Source: Papilionanthe hookeriana x Papilionanthe teres
Lineage: Eukaryota; Streptophyta; Magnoliopsida; Asparagales; Orchidaceae
DNA length: 64,000 bases
Reading direction: 5' to 3'
Assembly: GCA_022702705.1 (NCBI GenBank)
Contig: CM040423.1
Coordinates: 43,907,575 to 43,971,574 of the forward strand
In this document: positions 23,560-35,795 of the stretch, piece by piece
Numbering within the stretch: the stretch's first letter is position 1
Layout of the letters: every line of letters starts with the position of its first letter
The notes under the pieces: generated by a model
What the model saw: the letters and a program-made list of their open reading frames with translations, nothing else
What the model was told of the DNA's origin: nothing
Databases searched by the model: none
Program-made: the position numbers and the translations under genes

Positions 23560-24440
23560 TTATAACATCATTACATAAAATATTCGATGGTGTCAATCTT
23601 ACATCACGGCACCCCTTTTTCAACATAAAAAAAATATGGCGTTTGAATAGAATTTTAAAGCTTAGCGCGATATCACCTAACAATTGTTGCGAACAAAAAT
23701 CAATGGTCATTGTGGACAACATCCAATGTCACTTGTAAATTATTAATAAGGATAGGTGGCGTCCTTCATTCCTCAGTTGATGGCTTTTGAACCAAATTCC
23801 TGGCTACTTGATCCCCTTCTTATTAGAAGAATGATTGTGATAAGGCTTTATGACCATATTAAGGTTGAAGATGGATATGATATTTATTTTATAATGCAAA
23901 AATCTAATATAGAGTTTATGGTATAAATTTTAGACTTTTAGAGGGACGTAGTGGCGGAAGAATCAAGCCTCGCTCAATTTGAACTTATTTGGGTTAATTT
24001 AGTTTTGCCTTTTCAAGAATGAGTTTGAAGAAAGATAAATGACAGGAGATAACTATAAAGAGTTATTTTAAGATATATAAATGTGATATAAAGCATTTTG
24101 TGCACTTTCAAAAGGTCTAAGAGCTTATGAGATGGTGGAGATCACAACTAAGTGCAGATAAGTCTTATTATGGCTAAGAGTGTTTATATGGGTTTTAGGA
24201 TAGTTTTGATATTTTGGATTATGTTGTCTGTTCTTAAGAGATGTATAAGAAGTAGGAGAATATATGGTAGATGTTATGAACTGGATGACGACCATTTCCA
24301 TAGCAAATAATAAGGTCAACTATTGAGCTCCAACACAAGGGAATAGTTTCTCCAAATTCTTAATCCATTTTTTTTAAAGGTATGCATTCTGCATTAAAAT
24401 AACAGAAAGAAAGTTACAATAAAAACGGCCCACTATGCCC
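23560..24440. other. AT-rich spacer, no gene seen
   Basis: Shared with copy B (52,872-53,750). Short ORFs on the minus strand recur in both copies but carry no motif. I see no repeat structure beyond the segmental duplication. Confidence 0.5.
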
Positions 24441-24459
24441 AAAAAAGAAACTTGAAAAC

Positions 24460-25760
24460 CTATGCCCCTCCAGCATTTACAAAAGGGTCAATATCCACCT
24501 GTATGATCAAAAAAAGAGGACCTTTCTCATAAACATGACACAAGACAAAATCACGATCAAGGACTTTCTTTGCACAAGTATGGGTAACTATATTGTTTTC
24601 TCTATTGGTATGAAGGAACAAAACTTGCTTGAGTATAAGCAAGTCACCTATATTAGGATTATCGGGAATGTTATGTTGCCGTGCCTTCTTGTCCAAGGTG
24701 CTTCTAAGGAAATTAATGGCGTTGTAGTTATCTCCCTCGATAATGAGCCCCTTACCTTCAGTTATCCAATCTTCAAGAAGGTCCCAAAAAACAAAACCTC
24801 CTCCAACTCTACATGTGTTTTGTACCGGTGGTGACACTTGCGGCTCAAAGCCACTAAAAGTTGTCCCAACTTGTCACGAAAAATGATCTCAGTTGCCACA
24901 AGGTTGGAAGGAAGAAGGGTCTCGTCGATGTTAAATTTAATCCAACCCGGAATGGGAGGGCGCCAAGAAGAGTGTTGTAATAGCCACAAAGGTTGGTTAG
25001 CACCCTATTGCTTCAGTGTTGGAAGAAAGTGGAGTCAGAGAGGACCTCCAACAAATTAGAAGCAATTGTAATAGGAGGGTTTTGCCTCTTGGCATGCTTT
25101 TTGGGATTTCTGACGCTACAACAATGGTTAACAACATTTCAAAACAGCCACGCTGATGTGATGCTACACATCTTGATGCCATGGAAATGCGAAATAATCT
25201 CATCAAAACTGTGGTAGTTGGGCATTGAGAAGCCCCACATTTTAAGCTTATAAACACTGCAATAAGAATAAGTAGTGAGTCAAAATATGGTCCTTGTTTT
25301 CCACTCCATCACATCCCAACAGGCATTGTTGAGATTCGGTCAAACCACAGGAAGCAAACCAACCATTAGTTAAGATCGCATCCTTTCTCATCCACCACCA
25401 AACGAATTTCTCCCTGGGCCGTAATTTGAGCGCAACAAGCCACCTGTGTGTGTCTTTGAGCTCATACTTAGCTTGGAATGCTTTGGTTGTAATGGTTTTA
25501 CCAGCAAGCTTTTTGCACATCTCTGGCACATCCTTGGGTTGGTTCCTCTCCATGGGGTTGCGAATGATAATATTGCATAAGTCTTCCCAAAAAACCCTTG
25601 AAGCTTCTCCCCATCCAATTCACGATTGTTGAAGAATGCGTAGACAATGAGATGTTCATCCAAGGAATCATTAATGAAAGTTAGCTAGAGAGTTAACGGG
25701 TGGTCCCAGATCAATTGCTAGGCTAAGACATTAATGTCCTCACCATTTGCAACTTTCCAT
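24460..25760 (-). pseudogene. L1-type LINE relic: zf-RVT and RNase H domains (copy A)
   Basis: Reading leftward, 25,663-25,248 has residues of the zinc-binding reverse-transcriptase domain (KLRPREKFVWWWMRKDAILT, then GCDGVENKDHIL). Next comes a linker (25,257-24,997), then an RNase H-like domain: WRPPIPGWIKFNIDE (first acidic residue), HVELEE, IIEGDNYNAINFL, and NNIVTHTCAKKVL near the C-terminus. This order is typical of the C-terminal end of plant L1 ORF2. The parts lie in different frames, so it is dead. Copy B has the same relic at 53,790-55,070. Confidence 0.75.
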
Positions 25761-26985
25761 CTTATAATTTTAGTCAGACTATTTTCCCCCATCCCGCAAT
25801 ATGTTCTAGGAGATTGAATCACTCATTTTACCCCATAGATCCATTCCATAATTATTGGCCAATAGTTTATGCATTAGAGTATTAGTTTGCATGAGAAAGT
25901 TCAGGCGAGCCTTGCTCTAAGAGATTGAATCACTCATTTTAATATTGAATTTTACTATTTATATAGAGAAATTATAAATTTCAGGAGATGATAGTTTATT
26001 TTAAGAGTTGTTTAAGATTTCGTATACACACAAATTCTACAAAAAGAAATGAACCATAATTTTCTACACGAAAAAATGAGAAAAAAAAATCAATGAAGAC
26101 CTATTCAATAAGAAATAGTTTTGCTATAATTAGTCAAATATTTTGAAGTTCACACTTTTAAAAAAAAGAAGGCATAGATAAAATGTAATACACTTGGGAT
26201 ATGAGATCCCTTCTTATGGTGGTAATAAGAAGAGTTTAAGATGTTTATCATTAGATTGTGAGTGTTAGATTGTATCTTTTGTGAATTTTCTTCTTGAATA
26301 TCAAAAATAACAACTTAGATTATAAAATTTTTAATTCTCATAAAAAAAAGATAAAAAGTTATTTTTTCTCATAAATTCAAAATGAATAATCATCTCGTAA
26401 AATCATTTTTTTTAATTTGTTATAATTCTTTTTTTAAGATAATATATGCTGGGGACAATAGAATTATTTGGCCAAATAAGTCACCTTACAAACGAACATT
26501 AAATATTTAGGAAATTTACTTGCAAACCACACAATTCTTATGAATTTACACATCTAACACTTAACGGTTAATTTTGTAGCACTCTAATTTTTTAAAATGT
26601 TTTTAAATCTAATAGGCATATATTAGTAATTTTTTTCTACTTAGTATTTTATACCAGAAAATAAACTTATAGCCCCTTTAAATTTATCTAATTAATTTAT
26701 GTGCATCATTAGGGAAAATTTATATCTCTGCCATTGTTCATCCAAGCTTACTTGTTAATTGTCAGTTGTTAAACATTATTTACATATTATTAATCACTTA
26801 GGTTGACATAAATCATATATTATTTGCTTGTGCTTAGATCAAGAACTTGCTTGATCACTCATTATTTCAACATTTGAATCTCAATAACTCATTAATTGGT
26901 GATGACAAATTATTACCATATTTATTTCAAAATAATTGTCATAATCTTTCCAATTTAAATTCCTCGCAAAAAAATATAATAAATA
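25761..26985. other. AT-rich spacer with a MITE-end-like stretch
   Basis: No gene. At 26,509-26,570 the order GGAAATTTAC...CCACACAATTCTTATG...TTTACACATCTAACAC resembles the left end of the split MITE-like element, but I see no partner end nearby. Copy B has the same at 55,824-55,885. Confidence 0.4.
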
Positions 26986-27080
26986 GGTTGATGAAGTGAA
27001 TCAAGCATCATCTAATATTGAATTTGCTAGAGTATTAGATTCTCTGGAATATATATTTAAGCAGAAGATTGGACCATTGT
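26986..27080 (+). pseudogene. Short protein relic shared with the GRF-finger relic (copy A)
   Basis: The frame reads VDEVNQASSNIEFARVLDSL. It matches the tail of the relic at 43,096-43,320, which carries the GRF-type zinc-finger residues. Only the region after the finger is present here. Copy B has it at 56,298-56,393. Confidence 0.45.
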
Positions 27081-28950
27081 GAATGTTTGCTCGTAAGTTG
27101 GGGAAGACTCTCAGGTGCCTTGGAAGGTCTGTGCGGTCGCCGGTGATATCCACGTGATGCTAGGATTACAAACGAGGAATCGAGATGCTTCTACCAATGA
27201 AGTTGAAGCTCCACTAACCCCAAGTGATTGACACGGGGCTAGGGCGCCGACCGACTATATTAGGCGCGGATGAATCGACAAAACCGAGTCAGAGATTGCG
27301 GGTTCAGCTCGCTGCTGAATTGAGTGACGACCGCCAGTCCCTTTCCCTTTTCTTTTTATGTTTTCTACTTGTTTGGAGTCCTTTTTTATTTGTTGTTTTA
27401 GAGAATTAGGGTTATGTTTTATTTTGATTGCTGTTTCAGATTCTCCTTGGAGTCTCCTCCCTTGTTAGGGTTTTATCTGATGATGGTTGATGCTTCGGCT
27501 ATAGCTTGCTCCAAGGTATTGTTGCATCCTCTTCTATTCTCCTGCCTACTCTTCCTTGCCCTACATTTGCCGCCGACCACCCCTACTCCTTAAAGCTGGC
27601 CCGCCGCCCCCTTTACATGCAACAATGCTTGCTATCCAACCCATACAGTTGCCAACGAACATTTGTCGCCTCTTTGCCTGCAGCGATTCTTGGTGTCCAC
27701 CTATCCAGCCATCACCCTGCTTTCAACTGGCCCTTACCAACAACTTTCCTTACTGTCTTTCTCCTCCAGCCCTCAAGCTATCGACTAGATCCCCTTCTCA
27801 ATCTACTGTATAACCACCAACCCTTCCCCTTCCCCTTGCTGTTTCGCCAACGCCACCACCGCCCCGAATCTTCTCGTCCGACCCTGACAAAGGCTGTTGT
27901 TCTGTCATATTTGCATTTTGAGTTGTGTTATAACCCAAATCCATTTTCTTAATAAAATTTGATTATCATTTCCGTTGCTTGAACTAGTTTCAATATCACA
28001 ATGTTTTAGAAAGACATCGGTATATTGGCGGTATATATGACTATATTGTATTTTTTCTCTTAAATGAATTATATTTTGTGCTCGTCTGTATGAGAAACAA
28101 TAGATTATGATATTGTGTATCTTAATAGTTTGAAATTTTTTGTTCTAAAGGATCTACCTTATTTTAGAAAATGATGTTGTAATGGTGTGTTGCAGCGGTG
28201 TCACATATGCTTATATTGTGTTTTTTTTCACAAACTAAACAAGTGAAGTTTATCAAATGAATTATATTATTTTCCAATAATAATTCGTGATTATATATGG
28301 TTAACAACATTTCAAAACAATACATTGAACAAATGAGGTAAAATAAATTGACCCCAACAATAAAACATGATTACATATGGTTTAAACATGAGTGATAATG
28401 CAATGCACCCATTTGTACATCCAATTTCTTATGCCAAGAGGAATTGAATAAAACTTAAAAAAATTAAACAATAATCAATAAATGCAGTCATTTGTAAACA
28501 TTGTATTTTTTTTTTGTTGCCTAGATGTCTTACTTTTTGAATTCATCATTTTTGGTTTGCTTGTTTCGCTTTGTTGAAAAATCCTAAACATTTTGTAATA
28601 AACAACTTCATGAGTTTAGCAAAAAAATCGAAAAATTTTTAGAAATACCTTTAGTAAGGATGAAACGAATTACCTTGACGAGATGTGCTAAATGCTAAGC
28701 TTCACAACTCTCTTTCGAAAATCCTAAGATACTTGGGAAACTCAGAGAGCGCTATTGAAAAACCCTGTACAGAAAACACGTAACGGAAAACCCTAAAACT
28801 GAATGAAAAAAAAAAGTAGTGGTGCAAGTATTTGAATTTGTTATTCTTTTTTTTCAAATTTCGGGCTTGTTTTGGGCTAGATTCAGCTTACCGCCAAATA
28901 TAACCTTTTTTTATCAGCTGAATTGGGTCCAACTGAAAGAACATGTGTCA
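27081..28950. other. Unassigned spacer including a C-rich ORF
   Basis: A 148-codon plus-strand frame (27,506-27,952) is broken in copy B by small indels, so it is unlikely to be a conserved gene. 27,120-27,350 is richer in GC than its surroundings. The rest is AT-rich with no recognised feature. Confidence 0.4.
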
Positions 28951-28955
28951 TAATG

Positions 28956-29460
28956 CTATTGGAGTCCGGATGTTAATCTAAATGCAGGCATTGGACTACA
29001 TGTTTTCTCCTTTTTCACGCACATTTTTCTTGAAACTAAAGCCCACTCAATCTCATTCTTATCTCCCTCATCCACTTGAAACCGGAGCCCGGAAACAACT
29101 TCCGTGTCTTCCCTCTGCCGTATCTTTTTTATCCTCGCAAAACCCGAAGCCAACAAACACCTCTCGCTGCTCCGGCTGCTCCTTCACTCCCGCCAACGCT
29201 GCTACTCCGGCGAAGCCCATAGCCCAGTTGCACTCCCACGGCAACGCCACTTCTCTCTCTCTTCTCTGCTTCACCTCCCCTTGCTTTTACGTGACCGTAC
29301 TCCCTTTGGCAACCCCCTTATATACCCGACGTCAAGCCTCTCATAAAACTTGTTGTCTCCCACTCAATCCAATTGAGATTCAAATGGATTTCAACAAAAA
29401 GTTATATATAGTGGGAGTAAAGAGAGCAGTAGAAAGGGTAAATATCAGTTTTTGAAGGGT
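28956..29460 (+). other. Pyrimidine-rich segment with a TATATA-like motif; possible promoter remnant
   Basis: A C/T-rich stretch (about 29,030-29,310) is followed by CTTATATACCCG near 29,319 and an ATG at 29,383 opening a short frame. The plus-strand 157-codon ORF is split by an inserted C in copy B (58,270-58,770). I do not recognise a product. It could be a promoter plus 5' end of a lost gene. Confidence 0.25.
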
Positions 29461-29589
29461 AGGTTTATCTACCTTTCGTATATTAGATCTGATATCGATT
29501 ACTTTGTCAGCATTATAAATCAACATATGAATAGTTCGAATGAATGACATTTGGATGATTTACGGAATATTGAGATTTCTTAAAAAGGC

Positions 29590-30098
29590 GCCTAACAAAA
29601 GTTTAGTGTTTAAGAAGTCAGACAACAGGAAGATAGAAATTTATATTATTGAGCTGACGGATAGTAGTCCATTTACCTAAGTCTGAGAAAATCTTGTCAC
29701 CTAAAGGAGCAAGAAGCAAGCACTTGTCTCTAGAAGCAGTGCAAAGTTTGAGTAGTAGCCTAGGAGGCACTTGCTTTAGGAATTTGTGCAGGAATGTGGA
29801 TTTAAAGGTTACTAAGTGAGTTGGGATACTTCTTGATCAATTCCATAAGATGTTATGTGATAGCCAAGTCGTCATTAATATTACAAATAATCTTGCGCAT
29901 CATGACAGGACCAAATACATTGATATTGATAGACATTTTATCTCTGAAAATGTCAATGGAGGCATTATTTGCTTAGTCTACATTACGACTCATCTTCAAA
30001 TCGCTAATGTTTTCACTAAATCTCTACCTCCAGACAACTTCACTGATTTGAATACCAAGCTGGGCCTTTACAACATCTATGCCCAGCTTGAGCGAAGT
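29590..30098 (+). pseudogene. Ty1/copia RNase H relic (copy A)
   Basis: The region 29,640-29,760 has NLVT.RSKKQALVSRSSAK-like residues with stops. After a break, 29,850-30,100 reads CDSQVVINITNN, RTKYIDIDRHFI and IANVFTKSLPPDNF. These are the C-terminal RNase H landmarks of copia pol. A purine-rich tract (clearer in copy B, GAGGGGAGT) and an LTR follow directly. All upstream pol is missing. Confidence 0.85.
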
Positions 30099-30292
30099 TG
30101 AATTTTGAGTTCCATGTTTTAGTGTTATTCGTTTTTGTTGTGTCATATTTCTTTCCGTCATGAGTTAGTATATCTTTGGTAAGTTGTAATGATTGTAATT
30201 AAGCTTGTTCTAGTCGTCTTATTATATAAGGAGAACGGTTATAATTTTATTATTGAGAAATAAGAGAATATGATTTTTTCCACGTTTCTACA
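30099..30292 (+). repeat. 194-bp copia 3' LTR (copy A)
   Basis: It starts TGAATTTTGAG right after the polypurine-like tract and ends TTTCTACA. Inside, TTATATAAGGAGAACGG near 30,221 is a TATA-type promoter motif. Copy B has the same 194-bp unit at 59,415-59,608. The 5' LTR is absent. Confidence 0.7.
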
Positions 30293-33200
30293 TGCTTCAA
30301 TATATAGTTGTGATGGAATGAAATATATAATGAATTGATTTTGCATTATGTTTTATGTTTGCAATGTGTTAGATAAAGCTTGATTGTCTTCTTCTTATAG
30401 AAGACGTCGTATTCCTTTTAATTAATATATGTTTACCTTTCCATTTATTTGGATTTCTTGGGAAATGAATTTCGTGATTATTCTTGTAATTGAACTTTAT
30501 TTGTGAGATTGTTCTTTCTTGTATCTTATTTTCTTTCCTTTTTTCTTTTTTTTTTGCAAATTGTATCACTCGGCTCGTTACATTTTGTACTTGTTCAAGT
30601 TTACTTTTATTTATTTGTTTGTTTGTTTTCAAAGATTTTATTTGTTGAATTCAACTCTTTTTGAAATATTATGTTGGAAATTTAAATTTTATTTTCTTTT
30701 GAATTATTTTAGGTGATTTATCTTTCATCGTAGTTTTTAATTTTGGATGGGATCTTTCTTTTTTAAAAGTTAAAAAGTACTTCAAACATTTGTGACTAGT
30801 AAAGAGCGCCATTTAGATGCCACAAAAATAATATTGTATGATCTACAATGCAAAGACGATAGTTGCCAACCTAAAATCATGTGTCGGGTTAGTTCTCATG
30901 ATAATTGAATTTTTGGCCCTTCATAAGCTTACGGGTCTTGAGAACAAATGATCTTGTCATATGAATATATTAATTTTGGGGTGGAAGACTATGTTTTCAT
31001 TAAATCCATCAGGCGGTCTACGTCTATCAACTTGAATGTGATGACAATGAATTCACAGTGCGGGTCCTAACTTCTAAACATTGACATTGGGTTTTCTGCT
31101 TTCCTTTGATATCGAGTTGTTGGTAAATAGACCTCAATTCATCTCTGAGAACACCTGGACTCTCTCAAATTGTTCGAAAAGGTCATAAATGATTAGGGAC
31201 GAACCTCCCACAGGTTAACCCATTGCAAAGTTTTCGTTGCGTAGCAACAATATGTTGTGCAGATATTGATCACTGTGGCGCTTACCACTCTTGAAACATT
31301 GGGGTTTTTTCTTTTGTTACTATTAGTTGTTCCTTCTTTTTATCTTTTTTCTTTCTTCTCATATTGACCTTGCAGCTTTTGGTCATTCTCTATTTGTATT
31401 AATCTACCATTAGGCCCTCCTAGTCTTCGATATAAAATGTTAATAGTTGAAATAGATGACAGCTTTGCACCATTGTTGGCATCATGTTGGACAGCTAAAA
31501 AGTTAGTTTTGGCAAATGATCTTCTACTTTGTCAACTTATGTATGTGTATATGGACTTGGTGTGAAAGGCATCTGTCAAATTCATCCCATGAAAAAAATT
31601 ATATTTTTTTATTAGGTGTTATGTTCCAATATTATTAGGAGGAAATAAGATTTGCATTAGCCAGTTTTTTTTTTATTTTTTTATTTTTGGAGCTGATTAA
31701 TTACTAATTTTATTCCAAGCTTACTGATATTTTTTTATTTTAATAATTTTTTTTTTCTCCCATTAATCAGGATTAGCGACAAAATAACTTTTCTGCACCA
31801 GTGTTTTATGCTTCTTTGCCCCATTTCTTACTTGACGGATTGAGCATCACTGATAACATCAAAATGTCTCTTATTATTTCTTCCACGGGGACTTATTTGT
31901 GGAACAATGAAATAAACTAAGAAGAAAGCTTGAGAGTGAGTTCATATCCTGCGGCTCCATATCGAACTCTGATGTAATATTCTCTTCAAAACATCATTTT
32001 TCTTATTTATAGGTCTTTTTATTTTTACATTTTTAATGTATTCCGAAAAATAAATTGTACTGAAAATAAAATTATGATATTTATTTTTTTATGGATCACA
32101 GTTCTATTTAATTTTGTTTAGAATGCGATCACAGTTCTATTTGAAAATTATTTAATTTTGCTATTTTCTAGAATTTTTTGAGGATGGCTATGATATTTAA
32201 GAGATTTTGAAATTATTTTGAGGTTTGATGGTATTTAAAGAGTTATTATTTTAAATACAAAATTCCTTAGAAGAATTAGGTTTTTATTTGTATAATTCAA
32301 TGTCTAATTTATATTTAAAATGTTAATTACTTTGTTTAATGAACATCACTATAAAATTGAGGCATTTACCTAATTACGTGCATACAACACAATTCTCATC
32401 TATTTACATTTGCTTGAACTTTGATATCTATATGCATATCACTCAAAATTTTAGCATCAAATAAAAATTATTATTTTATTATTAATTTTTAAAAAAGGAA
32501 ACATATTTTCATTATGTGCTTCTAACATCAAAATTTTATTAATATAAATATTAAACTTCTTATGATAGTTTATATATTTATGGTAAATATATAAACTTTC
32601 CTATAAAATTTGAAAGAAATTAGTTGACAAGTCATTTTTATATTATATAGCATAATAACGATAAACTTAAATTTGAATATTATTTAAAATGTAAATATAA
32701 TAATAAAATGTAGGATAATGTTTATGTATATAAAATATTATACTGGCATTTTTCAATCTTATTCTTAGGGGATGATTGGCCAGAAGTTTGGATTGGAACG
32801 ATATTTTGATTAAAATTTAGTTGTGATCGATTTTTTATTGATTAAATTTGTCATGATATAATATAATTTACAGATAATCAAGAAAAAATGATATAACAAC
32901 ATCTTAAAATAAATACGATCTTTGACAATCATTCAATGAATTGCTCTACAAATATATTTAGAATGCTTCATCGAAAGTATGAACAATGCCCTGTAAGAGT
33001 GAATAAAATCAAGTAGATGACTGTCATTATTTTTTTTTGTAGGATAATAATGCTAATCAAAAGCATGAAGATAAAAAAATAACCATGAAGTTATATGGTT
33101 CAGTATGAGCTCCCAAAATCTCATGGCAACATAGTGATCAAATAATAAATTTTTTTTTTTTTTAAAAGATGGGTAAAAGGATAATAGTTTAAATAAAATA

Positions 33201-33640
33201 AAAAATGAGGATAGAAATTCTATTTTTCCCTTTATTAATCTAAAAAAGGTGTTAGAACTTAGAAAATTACTATTGCCATCTTTCCAAGATTTATTTATAA
33301 AGTTAAAAAGGCATGCTCAAAAACATAGATTTATATCTGCATTATTTTACAAGATATCTTTAAGGTTTACAAAATATATAGAAGCTCAAAAGAATTATGC
33401 AAATCTTATTCTAACACTTACTGATAGTAACGGTAGGATATCTCGATCATATCCTATGTGAGATTAAATTGAAAAGAATTAACAACATGAGTTAATTAAG
33501 AATCTTTAGTCACCTCTTATTCTTTCAAATGTTATAATATTAATTTTATGTATTCATATTGAAGAAGATTTGCTGCCTGTTACTGTATATTATTAAATTG
33601 CTGCCTGTTACTGTATATTATTCTGCATTACTATCTTCAA
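30293..33640. other. AT-rich spacer, no confident gene
   Basis: No recognised gene. A 70-codon frame at 33,249-33,461 is frameshifted in copy B. The block 32,085-32,925 has no counterpart in copy B, where 61,325-61,848 takes its place. A MITE-end-like stretch lies near 32,360-32,440. The remainder is shared with copy B (59,609-62,640). Confidence 0.45.
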
Positions 33641-33642
33641 TT

Positions 33643-33645
<3 letters not shown>

Positions 33646-33701
<56 letters not shown>
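33646..33701. repeat. (TA)n microsatellite (copy A)
   Basis: About 28 uninterrupted TA units. Copy B has a slightly shorter tract at 62,641-62,689. Confidence 0.95.
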
Positions 33702-33704
<3 letters not shown>

Positions 33705-33781
33705 TTTCTATGCTTTTTAGATAAAAACACTTTATAAATGCAAATAAATTGAAAGAAACATTAAAAAATCTTTTATTAATA

Positions 33782-34108
33782 TTAATTTATTATTTGTACA
33801 GGAATTAATAGAAATGCATAAATAGGAACGACTGGAACATCCACGTCCATCGGATCATCCACCTCTTCCTCCGTCGGAACATCCACGTCCATCGGATCAT
33901 CCACCTCCTCCGTCGGATCATCCACGTCCATTGGATCATCCCGCTCCTCCAGAGGATCGTCCAGCTCCATAGGTGTAGCAGCGTCGCCATTGTCATGCGT
34001 CGTCTTGAGCCGTTTAGAGGCGCGCTCTTCTACCTCCCCATCGTCGATCAACTCGAACTTTCTCTTCTTCTTATTCAGCTCCAAACTGTAAGCCTTCTCC
34101 ATCTCCAT
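33782..34108 (-). CDS. Hypothetical acidic repeat protein, 108 residues (copy A)
   Basis: The frame starts at the ATG complementary to 34,106-34,108. Residues about 12-17 are NKKKRK and about 31-36 SKRLKT, two basic clusters that could be nuclear-import signals. They are followed by an acidic tail with three DDPMDVD-type repeats and a hydrophobic end (PIYAFLLIPV). Copy B keeps the same frame (104 residues) despite a 12-base deletion and several substitutions. A CATATTAAAA motif on the minus strand near 34,205 could act as a TATA box. I do not recognise the family; it may be the first exon of a longer gene. Confidence 0.4.
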   Translation of the reverse strand: MEMEKAYSLELNKKKRKFELIDDGEVEERASKRLKTTHDNGDAATPMELDDPLEERDDPMDVDDPTEEVDDPMDVDVPTEEEVDDPMDVDVPVVPIYAFLLIPVQIIN

Positions 34109-34119
34109 TGCCGATTTCT

Positions 34120-34816
34120 AAAGCCCCGCAAAGAAGCAGCCAATGACGAGAGCAGTGAGTGCTTTTGTTACGAATATAGAAATCTCTATTTGCAGAGCCC
34201 ATTTTTAATATGCTCTGTGAACTCCCTACTTCACCCGTCTCCTCCAGACTCGCTCTAGCGGCTTATGATCTGTGCTTTCATCCGCTATTTTCGTCCGCGC
34301 GAATGCTGAATCGTTTTGTGAAGAATCGGGAATCCTACTCCTGCCGAGCCTATCTTCTTGTCTGCGCTGTCGCCTTCTACTTGTACACGTGCAAAGGCCG
34401 TTAGAGCTGATGCAGGTTATTCTTTTTTTTCCCCTTCTTATTATTTTTATAAAAACGATTGTAATTTAATACTTGTTATAATTATGATAAATATTATTTT
34501 ATTTTGAAAATAATTTTTTTTTATGACTATCATATATTAAGTAAATTTGATTGTAAAAAAATAAAAAGATTTTCATGATAATTTTTTTCTTCAAAAAAGC
34601 TGTTTTAGATAGATTTTGGAGGATATGTATACATACCATAAGAAACTTTCATATATACCTCTCTATGACCTAAAAGTTAAATATTAGTGAAATACCACCC
34701 AAAATTTCATTTGACCGTCCAGCATACCACCTAGTGAGACTTCTTTTCTCGCCCGTTTGCTAAATTGATCCCGCGCCCCCTCACTTCTTTGGAAACACAT
34801 GAGCTACTACTTGTAT
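34120..34816. other. End of copy A, upstream of the acidic ORF
   Basis: 34,120-34,404 is GC-richer and may be the promoter side of the minus-strand ORF. From 34,404 on it is AT-rich. A MITE-end-like stretch (ATACATACCA..., 34,625-34,720) recurs at 42,010 and 63,608. Similarity to copies B and C stops near 34,800. Confidence 0.4.
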
Positions 34817-35611
34817 TTACTGGTAATTATGATGAACTCTTTTTATTATGCAATCTGGTTGAGTAGAAAGTCTACAGAATCTGCGTGTATTCAATGAATT
34901 TCTTGTTATAACTGGTTAAATTGTTTGGTATGAAGGGTCTTATGCGGATGGAATAAATGTTGATTTTCTCACTAGTTGAGTATTATGCTATTTAAAGGTG
35001 TGACTGCTTTTAGATATTTCAGGTCCATTGTTTAAAGGGACGAGATATAGATGGGGACGTTACTAGTAGAATTCAAGTTGGTTGGTTGAAGTGGAGGAAT
35101 GCTTTGGGCCTATTGTGTGATAGAAAAGTGCCGCTTAGGCTGAAAGGAAGATTTTATAAGATGGTGGTGAGAACTGCAGTGCTATATGACACAAAATATT
35201 GCCCTTTAAAAGAGAAGCATAAAACTAAGTTAAGTGTTTCCAAGATGAGAATGCTTACGTGGATGAATGGCTTTACACCTAGAGACAAAATGCGAAATGA
35301 ATATATTCGTGATAGGGTTGGTGTAGCTCCATTGGCAGACAAAATTAGGTGGAGTCGTCTTAGATGGTTTAGTCATATTAAACATCGATCATCTGATGAT
35401 CCGATTAGGAGAGTTGACTTTTTAGATTCGACTTATGTTAAGAAAGACATAGGTAGACCTAGAAAGACTTGTGCTTATTGTATAAAAAATGATCTTAATT
35501 TATTAGAATTAATTGAAAATATGACATTCAGTAGGACACAATGGAAAAAAAGGATTCATGTAGCCGACCCCACTTTAGTGGGATAAAGGCTTGTTGTTGT
35601 TGTTGTTGTTG
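34817..35611 (+). mobile_element. Truncated RTE-type LINE 3' end (copy C)
   Basis: Same element and truncation as at 60-856, but with a 166-codon open frame (35,086-35,586): WRNALGLLCDRKVPLRLKGR, then MRMLTWMNGFT, RNEYIRDRVGVAPLADKI, LRWFSHIKHR, GRPRKT and HVADPTLVG. This is the C-terminal part of an RTE reverse transcriptase. It ends with a clean TTG tail (35,590-35,611). The catalytic domains are absent. Confidence 0.88.
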
Positions 35612-35688
35612 CGAGTATCATCCTTTTGATGTTATTCTTGTTCAATGGTTTAGTCTCATAATTTTTTTGAATCCTTATTGCAGCAAAT

Positions 35689-35795
35689 ACAGTGCTTCTT
35701 TCTTACTACTCATTCAATTATCGAATCAGTTCAAGTGGTGAAGGCCGAAAGAGCCCATTAGCCGTGAATGATAATTTACTATTTAAACGCTTCGT
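35689..35795 (+). pseudogene. Dymeclin single exon (copy C)
   Basis: After TTATTGCAG the frame reads ANTVLLSYYSFNYRISSSGE, then KSPLA. It matches the exon starting at 928 in copy A and 48,281 in copy B, without their internal frameshift. The similarity then stops, and no further dymeclin exon is seen in copy C. Confidence 0.7.

Larger units (their letters stand above)
1..34800 (+). repeat. Copy A of tandem segmental duplication
   Basis: From base 1 the sequence matches 47,355 onward almost base for base, and the match continues to about 34,790 (matching about 63,720) once the 18.7-kb LTR element at 4,423-23,100 is removed. About 16 kb is shared. The left limit lies at or beyond the window edge. 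Main structural differences from copy B are the LTR element, loss of about 640 bp near 1,060, and a non-matching block at 32,085-32,925. Copy A ends where an RTE fragment belonging to copy C begins at 34,817. Alternative: A and B could be two haplotypes wrongly joined in the assembly. Confidence 0.85.

Noticed and set aside
24535..24834. Plus-strand 99-codon ORF
   Set aside because: Antisense shadow of the minus-strand RNase H relic.
27506..27952. 148-codon ORF as a gene
   Set aside because: Small indels split it in copy B and it has no recognisable domain.
28982..29455. 157-codon ORF as a transit-peptide-bearing protein
   Set aside because: Frame broken by an extra C in copy B, pyrimidine-rich composition explains the Ser/Pro/Leu content, and no mature domain follows.
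34210..34404. 64-codon plus-strand ORF conserved in A and B
   Set aside because: A and B are too similar for conservation to mean much here. It lies opposite the likely upstream region of the minus-strand acidic ORF and has no motif.
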